In this document: positions 17,611 through 27,200 of the stretch, in pieces
How positions within the stretch are numbered: the first letter of the stretch is position 1
How the letters are laid out: every line of letters begins with the position of its first letter
Assembly: GCF_019049285.1 (NCBI RefSeq)
Contig: NZ_JAGMUL010000092.1
Span: 266,725 to 330,724 of the forward strand
Source: Streptomyces sp. AC550_RSS872
Lineage (GTDB): Bacteria; Actinomycetota; Actinomycetes; Streptomycetales; Streptomycetaceae
Reading direction: 5' to 3'
DNA: 64,000 nucleotides
Made by a program: the position numbers and the translations under genes
The notes under the pieces: model-generated
The model's database searches: none
What the model saw: the letters and a program-made list of their open reading frames with translations, nothing else
What the model was told of the DNA's origin: nothing

Positions 17611-18489
17611 ATGCAAGGCACGGTGGACGGGTTCCGCTATGGCGCGGTGACCCCGGTTGCGGCCTATCTGATGGCCTGCCTGGGAGGGGCGCTGGGACTG
17701 CGGTGCATCGTCCGCTCCCTGCTCAACGGACAGTCCTGGCGACCCGGTTGGCTGGCGCTCGGCGCCGCGTCGATCGGGTGCGGCATCTGGACGATGCACT
17801 TCATCGCGATGATCGGCTTCCAGGTCGAGGAGGCCCGGATCCGTTACGACACGGGCCTCACCGTCCTCAGCCTCGCCGTGGCGATCGTCGTGGTCGGCAT
17901 CGGCGTGTTCATCGTCGGCTATCGGGGCGCGGGCAAGGGGGCGCTGACCGGCGCGGGCGTGATCACCGGGCTCGGTGTGGCGGCGATGCACTATCTGGGC
18001 ATGGCGGCGCTGCACCTGGACGGCAGCATCCGGTACGACGTGTTCACCGTGAGCCTCTCCGTCCTGATCGCGATCGTCGCCGCGACCGCCGCACTGTGGG
18101 CGGCCGTCACCGTCCGCGGCTTTCTGACCAGCCTCGGCGCCAGCCTGGTCATGGGCATCGCCGTGTCGGGCATGCACTACACCGGCATGGCCGCCGTGAG
18201 CGTGCATCTGCACGACACGAGCGGCTCGTCGTGGGCGGGCGACTCGCCCTCCTCCCTGCTGCTTCCCATGCTCCTGGGCCCGGTCATCTTCCTCGTCCTG
18301 GCCGGAGTGGTGGTGATGTTCGACCCGCTGCTGGTCCTCGGCGAGGGCGAGCCCAGCCGGTCCGGCACGGCTCGGCGCACCGGGACGACCGCCGGCGTCT
18401 TCGCGCAACGACCCGCCCCTGACGCCGAGTTCGAGACCCCGGTCGGCACGCGCCGGCCCCATCGGGCCCCCTACGCCCGCAAGGGGTGA
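17611..18489 (+). CDS. MHYT-domain membrane protein
   Basis: A 292-residue integral membrane protein with seven predicted helices and three MHYT-like motifs: TMHFIAM, AMHYLGM and GMHYTGM. MHYT domains are proposed to bind metal (copper) and sense O2, CO or NO; they are often fused to GGDEF/EAL domains, but here the domain stands alone with only a short disordered tail (residues 245-292). ATG at 17611 has a GGGGAG site upstream. Confidence 0.9.
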   Translation: MQGTVDGFRYGAVTPVAAYLMACLGGALGLRCIVRSLLNGQSWRPGWLALGAASIGCGIWTMHFIAMIGFQVEEARIRYDTGLTVLSLAVAIVVVGIGVFIVGYRGAGKGALTGAGVITGLGVAAMHYLGMAALHLDGSIRYDVFTVSLSVLIAIVAATAALWAAVTVRGFLTSLGASLVMGIAVSGMHYTGMAAVSVHLHDTSGSSWAGDSPSSLLLPMLLGPVIFLVLAGVVVMFDPLLVLGEGEPSRSGTARRTGTTAGVFAQRPAPDAEFETPVGTRRPHRAPYARKG

Positions 18490-18498
18490 CCCGGGAGC

Positions 18499-18531
18499 GG
18501 GAGCACGGCGACGCACCCGGGCCATGCTCCC
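18499..18531 (+). terminator. hairpin after the MHYT gene
   Basis: Arms GGGAGCA (18499-18505) and TGCTCCC (18525-18531) lie 10 bases after the MHYT stop codon and are followed by more C residues. The 19-base loop itself contains CCCGGG. Likely a factor-independent terminator. Confidence 0.55.
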
Positions 18532-18571
18532 CCCCTCTCGGCGTTCTCTAGATCATTGTTACGGTGCACGA

Positions 18572-20074
18572 GTGTCTGACTCCTCACGCGATACCGCCGA
18601 AGGCGCCGGCTGGGGCGCCACCGAACTCGGCACGTACAAGCGGCTGATGCCGCACCAGGTCGAGAAGATCTCCTGGCTCGACCCCAGAATGCTGTGGGCC
18701 GCCCGCAACGGCGTACTGGCGTCCTGGTTCGGTGACCCCACGGGCCGTACCCGCAACCGCTGGGTGGCCCAGCGGGCCGCCGCGGGAGCGCCGGCCGACA
18801 AGGTGATCCGGCGTGACGATCCGGACCGGTTCTCCTTTCTCGTCATCGGGGACACGGGAGAGGGCGACGACCCCCAGTACGCCGTCGTGCCAGGGTTCTT
18901 GAAGACGGGTCGGGATACGAGGTTCGCGATCCTCGCGAGTGACGTGATCTATCCGGTCGGCAGCGCAGACGACTACGGCAGCAAGTTCTTTCGGCCGTAC
19001 CAGGAGTACCAGGCACCGATCTACGCGATACCGGGCAACCACGACTGGTACGAGGACCTCGGCGCGTTCATGCGCGTCTTCTGCGACGACGCCCCGCCCC
19101 TCGCGCCCGAGCCGGCGCCGCGTCCGCTCAGCCGGGCCGGGCTGCGGTCGCTGCTGTGGCACCGCCCGCGCAAGGGCGACGGCCAACGGCTCGCGCAGCA
19201 GCGGACGTTGAGGTCGGCCGCGGCCCAACAGGCCGTCCAGCCGGGGCCGTACTGGGCGATCGACGCCGGGCCGGTACGGATCGTCGGCATCGACACCGGA
19301 CTGCTCGGGACCCTCGACGCCGAGCAGGGCGCGTGGCTGCGCGAGGTGTCGAAGGATCCCCGCCCGAAGATCCTCGTCACGGGCTCGCCCCTGTACGTGG
19401 ACGGCGAACACCACCCGTGCGCGATCGAGGGCGGCGGGACCGTCGACGAGATCGTCCGGGACCCGGCGCACCGCTACGTCGCGGCGATCGGCGGCGACAT
19501 CCACAACTACCAGCGCTATCCGGTCCAGGTGGACGGCCGCACGATCCAGTACGTGGTCTCGGGCGGCGGCGGGGCGTTCATGCACGCCACGCACACCATC
19601 CCGCGCGTCGACATCGCGGGCGTCACCGAGAAGGAGTTCCGCTGCTATCCGCTGCGCGGTGACTCCCTGGCCTTCTACAGCAGGCTGTACGGCCGTCGGC
19701 TGCGTATGCGCCGCCTCTTCACGCTCAGCGAGGCCGAGGCGTCGGCGGTCGTCGCCGAGCGGCTCGGCATCCCGCTGACCCGAGCCCAGCAGCGGACGGA
19801 CCGCATCACCTGGCGCACCCGTCTGGTGGCCGCCCTGCTCGGCGCGGGCCGCCGTCCCGACCGCACCGCGCGCTTGCGTCTCCCGGTGCGCAAGATCTAC
19901 ACGTCGTTGTTCTCCCCGAGCTCGGCGACGTACAGCCCGCCGTTCTTCAAGCAGTTCCTCCGTCTCGACGTCACCCCGGAGACCATCCGTCTGCGCTGCT
20001 ACGCCGCGACGGGCAGCCGCGCCCAGGAGCTGGAACCGCCGGTCGAGGACGAGGTGACGATCCCGTTGATCTGA
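18572..20074 (+). CDS. calcineurin-like metallophosphoesterase
   Basis: A 500-residue protein. The phosphoesterase core has the first motif VIGDTGEGDD, GNHDW (about residues 156-160) and GGDIHNYQRYP near residue 310, which supply the two-metal site. There is no signal peptide, so it is cytoplasmic. The N-terminal 80 residues and C-terminal 150 residues are extra and not recognised. The GTG start at 18572 gives VSDSSRDTAEG; its ribosome site is weak. Substrate unknown. Confidence 0.82.
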   Translation: MSDSSRDTAEGAGWGATELGTYKRLMPHQVEKISWLDPRMLWAARNGVLASWFGDPTGRTRNRWVAQRAAAGAPADKVIRRDDPDRFSFLVIGDTGEGDDPQYAVVPGFLKTGRDTRFAILASDVIYPVGSADDYGSKFFRPYQEYQAPIYAIPGNHDWYEDLGAFMRVFCDDAPPLAPEPAPRPLSRAGLRSLLWHRPRKGDGQRLAQQRTLRSAAAQQAVQPGPYWAIDAGPVRIVGIDTGLLGTLDAEQGAWLREVSKDPRPKILVTGSPLYVDGEHHPCAIEGGGTVDEIVRDPAHRYVAAIGGDIHNYQRYPVQVDGRTIQYVVSGGGGAFMHATHTIPRVDIAGVTEKEFRCYPLRGDSLAFYSRLYGRRLRMRRLFTLSEAEASAVVAERLGIPLTRAQQRTDRITWRTRLVAALLGAGRRPDRTARLRLPVRKIYTSLFSPSSATYSPPFFKQFLRLDVTPETIRLRCYAATGSRAQELEPPVEDEVTIPLI

Positions 20075-20128
20075 GCGGGGGCAGCGGGAACAGGGCGGGG
20101 CGTGACCGGGTTGGCACTGAGGCAATCC

Positions 20129-20144
20129 CATTGAAAGTTCAATG
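20129..20144. promoter_or_regulatory. operator-like inverted repeat before the flavin monooxygenase-like gene
   Basis: Perfect arms CATTGAA and TTCAATG are separated by AG. The site ends 12 bases before the start codon of the gene at 20157. The ATTGAA-N2-TTCAAT shape is like sites bound by MarR-type repressors; the nearest MarR gene is 35 kb away. Confidence 0.55.
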
Positions 20145-20156
20145 ATGGAGGAGTCC

Positions 20157-21222
20157 ATGCCGTCGCCCTCACGCCCGCTGCGCAAGCTGGGCTTCCTCAC
20201 CATCGGGCTCTTCGACGAGGCGGATCCACGCCGGGGCCATGAGTCCACGCTGGAGATCATCGAGCTCGGCGAACGGCTCGGCTTCGACAGCGCCTGGCTG
20301 CGCCACCGTCATCTCCAGTACGGCATCTCCTCCCCCCCTCGCCGTCCTGGCCGCCGCCTCCCAGCGCACCAGCCGTATCGAACTCGGCACCGCGGTCATC
20401 CCGCTCGGCTGGGAGAACCCGCTGCGGCTGGCCGAGGATCTGGCGACGGTCGACCTCCTGTCGGGCGGCCGCCTCAACCCGGGCGTCAGCGTGGGCCCGC
20501 CCATGCACTACGACCGGATCAAGGAGGCCCTTTACCCCGACACGGCCGACGCGGAGGACTTCGGCTACGAGCGGGCGCGGCGGCTGCTCGACTTCGTGCG
20601 GGGCAGGCCGGCCACGGACTTCAGCGGGGCGGAGGGCTTCGAAGCCGCGCGGCAGCCGCACATCGAATACAGCTCCGAACGGGTTCAGCCGCAGTCCCCC
20701 GGTCTCGGCAGCCGACTGTGGTACGGCGGTGGCAGCCTGAGTTCGGCGCGGTGGGCCGGCGAGCACGGGATGAACTTCCTGACCAGCAGCGTCGTCAAGG
20801 CGGAGGGCCCCGAGGGCGCGGCGTCGACGGCACCGGACTTCGCGGAGATCCAGCTCTCCCACATCCGCGCCTTCCGCGCCCACCACCCCGACGGCGACAA
20901 GGCCCGCGTCTCCCAGGGCCTCGTCGTCATCCCCACCGACTCCGCGACGCCGCGGCAGCGCGCGAAGTACGCGGAGTACGTCGCCCAGCGCACCCCGCGG
21001 ACCACGTCACCGCAGGGTCCGGCGCGGCTGCTGTTCGCGCCGGACCTCGTGGGCACCTCGGCTCAGATCGCCGAACGCCTCCACGCCCACGCGGCGTTCC
21101 GCGAGGTGGACGAGGTGGCGTTCGCGCTGCCGTTCACCTTCGAGCACGAGGACTATGTGCAGATCCTCACCGACATCGCTACCGGGCTCGGTCCGGCGCT
21201 GGGCTGGCGCCCGGGTGAATGA
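20157..21222 (+). pseudogene. luciferase-like (LLM) flavin/F420 oxidoreductase with one frameshift
   Basis: Two frames together make one complete LLM-class protein of about 354 residues. The first frame, from ATG 20157 (GGAGGAG site), gives MPSPSRPLRKLGFLTIGLF...LRHRHLQYGIS. After a run of seven C at 20332-20338 the homology continues in another frame: PLAVLAAASQRTSRIELGT, then DLLSGGRLNPGVSVG and LWYGGGSL, to the stop at 21222. One extra or missing C explains it. It may be a true mutation, phase-variable slippage or a sequencing error. The 3' end overlaps the convergent megasynthase gene by 44 bases. Confidence 0.75.
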
Positions 21223-24200
21223 CCCGGTCGAGCAGGTGCAGCGGCGCGGGCCGGACCCCGGCGGCCGCCACCGCGTCCCAGTGGGCGAGGGCGCGGGGCA
21301 GGTCGACGAGGCCATGCGTCAGGGGCAGTTCGCTCGCAGGCCGGCCGGAACTCCTGAGGTGCGCGTGGAGCAGTGACTCCAGTCGGCACGAGGCCAAGGT
21401 GCCCTCGATCCCGGGCGGCCGTACGGCGAAGCCGGCGCTCGCCACGGCCGGTAGGTCCTCGCTGAGCCGCGTCTGTGTCCGGTCGAGGGCCAGCAGGCCG
21501 CCTCCGACGACCAGCACGTCCTGCTCGCGGCTCATACGGTCCAGTGCGCTCGCTGTGTCGAAGCAGTGCGGGAAGGAGTCGTCGACCACGATCGTGCCGG
21601 GTCGCAGGCGATCGACCTCCAGCAGACGTGTCGCACCGCTGACGGCCGTGACGATGACCTCGGCCCCGTAGACGGCGGCGGGCAAGGCCTGCCCGGACTC
21701 GACGACCTCGACCGGCATCCCCGGGTGCTCGGACGACAGCTCCACCGCCAGACGTTCGAGCCGCGCGGTGCTGCCGGGCAGGTCGCACAGCAGCAACCGG
21801 GCCGGCGGACGGGGCGCGGTGGCCAGCAGCAGCCGTAGGGACGACACGCCGATCGACCCGCAACCGACGACGGCCAGGGACAGTTCGTCCAGGCGTCGGC
21901 CGGTCGCCGCGAGCGCTGCGCCGACGGTCTTGACGACGGCGACGGTCGTCGAGGCGTGGCCGGTGGTGAGCGCCACGCCGGACGTCGTCTCGCGCAGGAC
22001 GTCATAGCCGTAGCCGGTGAGCGACGGGATCATGCCCGCGAGTGAGACACAGCGCGCGCCCAGCGAGGCGGCGTGCTCGACGGCGCGGGCGGTGCGGGCC
22101 GCCAGATCGCCGGCCGGGGCCAGCTCGTCGGCGAAGAGCGGGAGGGCGACGAAGCCGGAGTTCCCCAGCGGGGTCCCGGTCTCCTCCAGCAGACGGGCGC
22201 GGCCGTCCGGGAAGAGCAGCGCTCGGATCTGTTCACGGCCGAGGCCGGGGGTGTCGTGCGGGAGTCCGGCCAGGGCGGCGAGGTGGTGTGGAGCGGGCAG
22301 ATATCCGACGAGCGCGGCGTCGAGCCGGGGGCGGTGGCCGCCGGAGCCACGGACGGCCTCCCGCAACTCCCTCTCCAACTCCTCGGCGAACCCGGTCACT
22401 TCAGTGGCCGTGAGGGCGGCTGCCGAGGCCCGCACGGTGACGCGCAGTCCCTCGCCGTCGGCCACCGGACGCACCGCCAGGAACACGTCGGTGCCCAGCG
22501 GCGGTGGGGCGAGGGAGGTGTCGGACTCGTCGGCGTGCAGGGACAGGCCGCCGCCCGCCTCGAAGCCGAGGGCGGTGAAGTCCAGGAAGGTGAAGAAGAA
22601 CTGGGCGTGGCACGGCAGTCCCGCCGCCGTGCGCACATCGCTGGGCCCTTCGGCCCGTGCCAGATCGGCCTCGGCCGACAGACGCCGCAAGTCGTCCTCG
22701 AAGGCAGTCGGTCGGTTCCCGGCGCCCGCAGGCAGGGTGGGGCGCAGCGTCACCGCCTCCGCGAACGGGCCGAAGACCCGGTGTGCGTCCGCCGTGGAAT
22801 CCTCGCGTCCGGTGACGGCGAGCCCGAGCATGAGGTCGCGCTGTCCGGTGAGTTGCGCGAGGGCCCGGTAGTACGCGGTGAGCATCGGTGCGTACAGGGT
22901 GCGGTGTGCGGCTCGGGCGAGTCGGCGCAATGCGGTGGTCGTGGTGACGTCCAGGGTGAAGCCCACGGTGTGGAACGTCCGTGGGGAGCCGGTGCTCCGG
23001 TCGGTCGGTCGGCGCAATGCGGGTGACGTGTAGGGCGCGCCGAGACGGGCGCGGTACGCCTCGGCCTCGGGGCCGCGCGGGCGCGGTCGTACGGCGGACC
23101 GGGTGACGTGGTCGCGGAAGGTGCCGGCGAGGGGCGGCAGGCCGTGCGGCAGACCGCGGTCGAGGCGGTCGTACGCGGTGAGCAGTTCTCCGGCGAGGAG
23201 GGCGGCGCTGTAGCCGTCACCGATGAGGTGGTGCGCGTGGACCAGGAGCACGTGCTCGCCGGGTGCCAGGGTGAACAGCCTCAGCCGCAGCAACGGCCAG
23301 GCCCAGGGCTCCAGTCGGCGCCCGGCCTCCTCGGCGATCCGCTGCTCCAGCAGGTCGGGGTGTGCGAGGGTCTCCGTCTCCACGGGCAGCCGCAACGAGT
23401 CCGGCAGTTCCTGCTGCACGGGCGGGCGGGCGCCTGTCGGGAAGACGGTGCGCAGCATCGGATGACGGGCCACCAGCACGTCCACGGCGCGCTGGAAGAC
23501 GTCGTGGCGCAGCGGACCGGTCAACCGGAATCGGGCGAGCCAGCCGGAGCCGGCCCCCGGGTCGATGGTCTCGGCGAGCAGGAAGCCGCGTTGGGAGGGC
23601 GTGAGGGGGTACGGGGTCGGTGATCGCACCGGCACGGGGTCGGGGTTCGGGTGCTGCGACGCAGCGGTGGCGGCCGCACTGTCGACGGCCGCCGCGAGTG
23701 CGCTGAGCGTGCGGTGGGTGTAGACGGTGGTCGGCCGTGGGACCTCGGGCAGCTCGTCGCGCAGACGGGCGAAGAGTTCCAGCACCATGATGGAGTCGCC
23801 GCCGAGCCCGAAGAAATCGTCCTCGCGGGAGATGTCGGGTACATCCAGCAGGGCCGACCAGATACGGGCCAGGGTGCGCTCGGTCGGGGTGGCGGGCGGG
23901 GTTCGGGGGCCGGACTGCGAGGGCTCAGGGGCGGGTTCGGCCTGACCTGGGCCGGACTCGGAGGCCAGCAGCTTGCGATCGATCTTGCCCGTGCCGGTCA
24001 GCGGGATCGCGTCGACCGGGCGGATGCGTCCGGGCAGCATGTACGGCGGCAGCACACGGGACAGGAAGGCGCGTATCGCGCGCGCGTCCGGCTCCGCCGA
24101 ACCGGAGCGAGGCTCGACGTACGCCACCAGGCGTCCCTCGACGAGCAGTACGGCGGCGCGGGCGACGTCCGGGTGGGTGAGCAGCGCGGCCTCGACCTCG

Positions 24201-27200
24201 CCGAGTTCCACCCGGTGCCCGCGGACCTTGACCTGGTCGTCGAGGCGGCCGAGGAACTCCAGTACGCCGTCCGGCGATCGGCGGACCCGGTCACCGCTGC
24301 GGTACCAGCGCCGCCCGTCGCGCTCGACGAAGGCCTGCGAGGTGAGCTGGGGCTCGCCGAGGTAGCCGGGGGTCAGCCCGGTTCCGGCGATGAGCAGTTC
24401 ACCGGCCTCGCCGGGCGCGCAGGGACGTCCGTCCTCGGTGACGACGGCCAGTTCGGTGCCGGCCACCGGCCAGCCGATGGGCAGCTGTCGTACGTGGTCG
24501 GCCGGACGGGCGTCGATGATGTGGCAGGTGGCGTTGATGGTGGACTCGGTGGGCCCGTAGAGGTTGGAGATCCGGTGCTCCGGTCCCTCGCGTCCGTCGA
24601 GCAGGTCGAACCATCGCCGCACGTGCGCGGCGGGCAGTGCCTCGCCGCCGACATGGACCCAGCGCAGTGCCGACAGGTCCGGGGGCGTCCCGTCCCGCCT
24701 CGCCCGGGACTCGGCGGCGGTCAGCAGCCGCTCCCACAGCGTCGGCACCGAACTCCACACCGTGATCCGGTCGTCGACGATCCGGTTCAGGAGCTCCTCG
24801 GGGTCGCGCAGGAGGTCCCGGGTGAGGGTGTGCACGGTGGCGCCGGCCAGCAGTGGTGCCAGCAGCTGGCGTACGGAGGCGTCGAAGGAGACGGACGCCG
24901 TCTGCATGAGCCGGTCGCCGGGCCGGTAGCCGAAGGTGGTCAGTGCCCAGTCGAGGTAGTTGAGCATGGACCGGTGGGTGATCGGGACGGCCTTCGGGCG
25001 GCCCGTGGAACCCGAAGTGAAGATGACGTAGGCGATGGCGTCCGGATCAGGGGGCGTCGTCGCCTCGTGTTGGACCGGCGCAGCAGCCGTCCGGTGGTCG
25101 ACCGCGACAGGTGTGGTCCCGTCCAGCGCGGTAACGGCCTCGCGCGTCGCGGTGTGGCAGACGACCACGCCGACGCCGGTGCGTGTCACCTGGTCGCGCA
25201 CTCGGGCCACGGGATGCGTGGCGTCCAGCGGGACCCAGCCCGCGCCCGCCCGGAGGATGCCCACGACGCCGACGACGGTGTCCGCGCCCGGTTCGGTGAG
25301 CAGGCCGACCAGATCGCCGGGGCGTACGCCACTCGCTCGCAGTCGGGCCGCGAGCGCGCAGGAGGCGGCGTCGAGTTCGGCGTAGGTGAGCGAGGTACGG
25401 CCGGTGTCCACCGCCACGGCCCGCGGTGCGGCTCGGAACCGGGCACGGAGGCGGTCGACGATGCCCCCGTCGGTGTCGTGCCGCTGGGGACGGCCGGTTG
25501 ACTGGCCGGCCGCTGCCCGCAGCTCCTCGAGGTACTCCGCCGCCAGGCGTTCGACGGTCTCGCGTCGGAAGAGGTGCGCGGGGTGGTTCCAGGAGAAGTG
25601 CAGGGCCGCGTCCGCTTCCCAGCACAGCAGTCCGAGCCGGGTCGCGGCGGAGGCGGTGGCCGCCGCGGTCGGGGTCACGGTGACCGGCCAGTCCCGGCCG
25701 TGGCGCACCGGGAAACGGGCGAAGCTGAACCCGGCCGGGGCGACCGTGCGCGGGGCGGGGCCGGTGGTGGGCAGCAGTGCGGCGATGTCGGGGCTGGCCA
25801 GCGTCGCGTGGGACTCCACCTCGCGCCAGATCCGCCGCAGCCGCCGGGCCAGCACGGGCACCGGCTCGTCGCGGTCGACGGTGGCGAACACCGGCAGAGT
25901 GTCGGCGAGCGGGCCCACGAGCCGGTCGATCCCGGGTATGGGAGCCTCACGGCGGGCACGGGCCACGTTCACGGCGATGCCCCGCTGCCCGCTCCAGCGG
26001 GCCAGGCAACGGCCGTACACCGCGAGGAGCAGATGGAAGAGGGAGACCTCATGGCGGGCGGCCACCGCACGCAGCGCGTCCGTGAGCGCGGCGTCGACGG
26101 TCGTCTGGTGGTGGGTGAGCGGCGGCGCCGGGAGTGCTTGCGGGTCGCCGTCGTACGGCAGTGCCCCGGCCGTGACCGCCGCGGTGTGCTCCGCGATGCG
26201 GTCGCGCCAGTACTGCTGGTCCCGGGTGAAGGCGGGGGTCCGCCGGTCGGCGGCGGCCCGGGCCGCGTAGTCGGCGAACTCGGTCCGGAGGTCGGGGAGT
26301 TGGGGTGACCGGCCGTGGGCGAGCTCGGTGTAGAGCTGCCAGAGTTCCTCGCACAGCACCTTGAGGCTGAAGCCGTCCGCGGCGCTGTGGTGGACGACCA
26401 GCAGCAGCTGAGCGAGATGGGCGTCCCGCCGGTCGCGGACCAGGACGGCCCGCACCGGGTCCTCGGTGGTCAGGTCGAACGGCCGGTTGTACAGCCGCTG
26501 TTCGAGGTCCGGCAGGGGCGGCGTGGTGGCGTCCGGCTCGTGGACCTCGTACCAGCGGGGAGCCCGGTCGGTGGGCTCGGCGGGCGCGGTGTACTGGCTC
26601 GGCGGTGTGCCGTCCCCGGTGATCCGCAGGCGCAGCATGGGGTGACGGGCCGCGAGGTGGGCGAGTGCGCGGCCGAGAAGGCCGGGGTCGAGGGGACCAC
26701 GGACGGTCTGGCGCAGATAGCCGTAGGCGGTGACGCCTTCGTACAGCGCCTCGGTGGTGAGGAAGGCGCGCTGGAGGCGGGTGAGGGGACGGGGGGCGTG
26801 CGCCGGGCCGCTGTGCACGGTGGTGGTGGCGGGCGAAGTGGACGGCAGTGGGTTCTGTGTGCCGAGGTAGGCGGTCAGTTCGCCGATCGTGCGGTGTTCG
26901 AAGAGCAGAGTGGCGGGCAGAGGCAGCCCGAGTTCTGTCTCCAGGCGGCGTGCGAGGTCGACGGCGGTCAGAGAGTCCAGACCGAGGGTGAGGAACTGTT
27001 CGTCGTCGCCGATGTCGTCGGGGGCCCGGTGCAGGGCCTCGGCCAGCAGGCGGCGGATCAGGTCGGTCGTGCGGGCCGGGTCGGTCACGGTGGTGGTGGC
27101 GGCTTCGGCCGGTGAGGAGCGGGTCGGGGGCGGCGAGGCGTCCGCCGAACGGCCCGAGAGGACGGTCGCTGCCACGGAACTCGCGGCCGCCTCCACGCGC

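Noticed and set aside
23651..25501. Long plus-strand frames across the megasynthase
   Set aside because: They lie opposite conserved C and A domains and have shadow-type composition.
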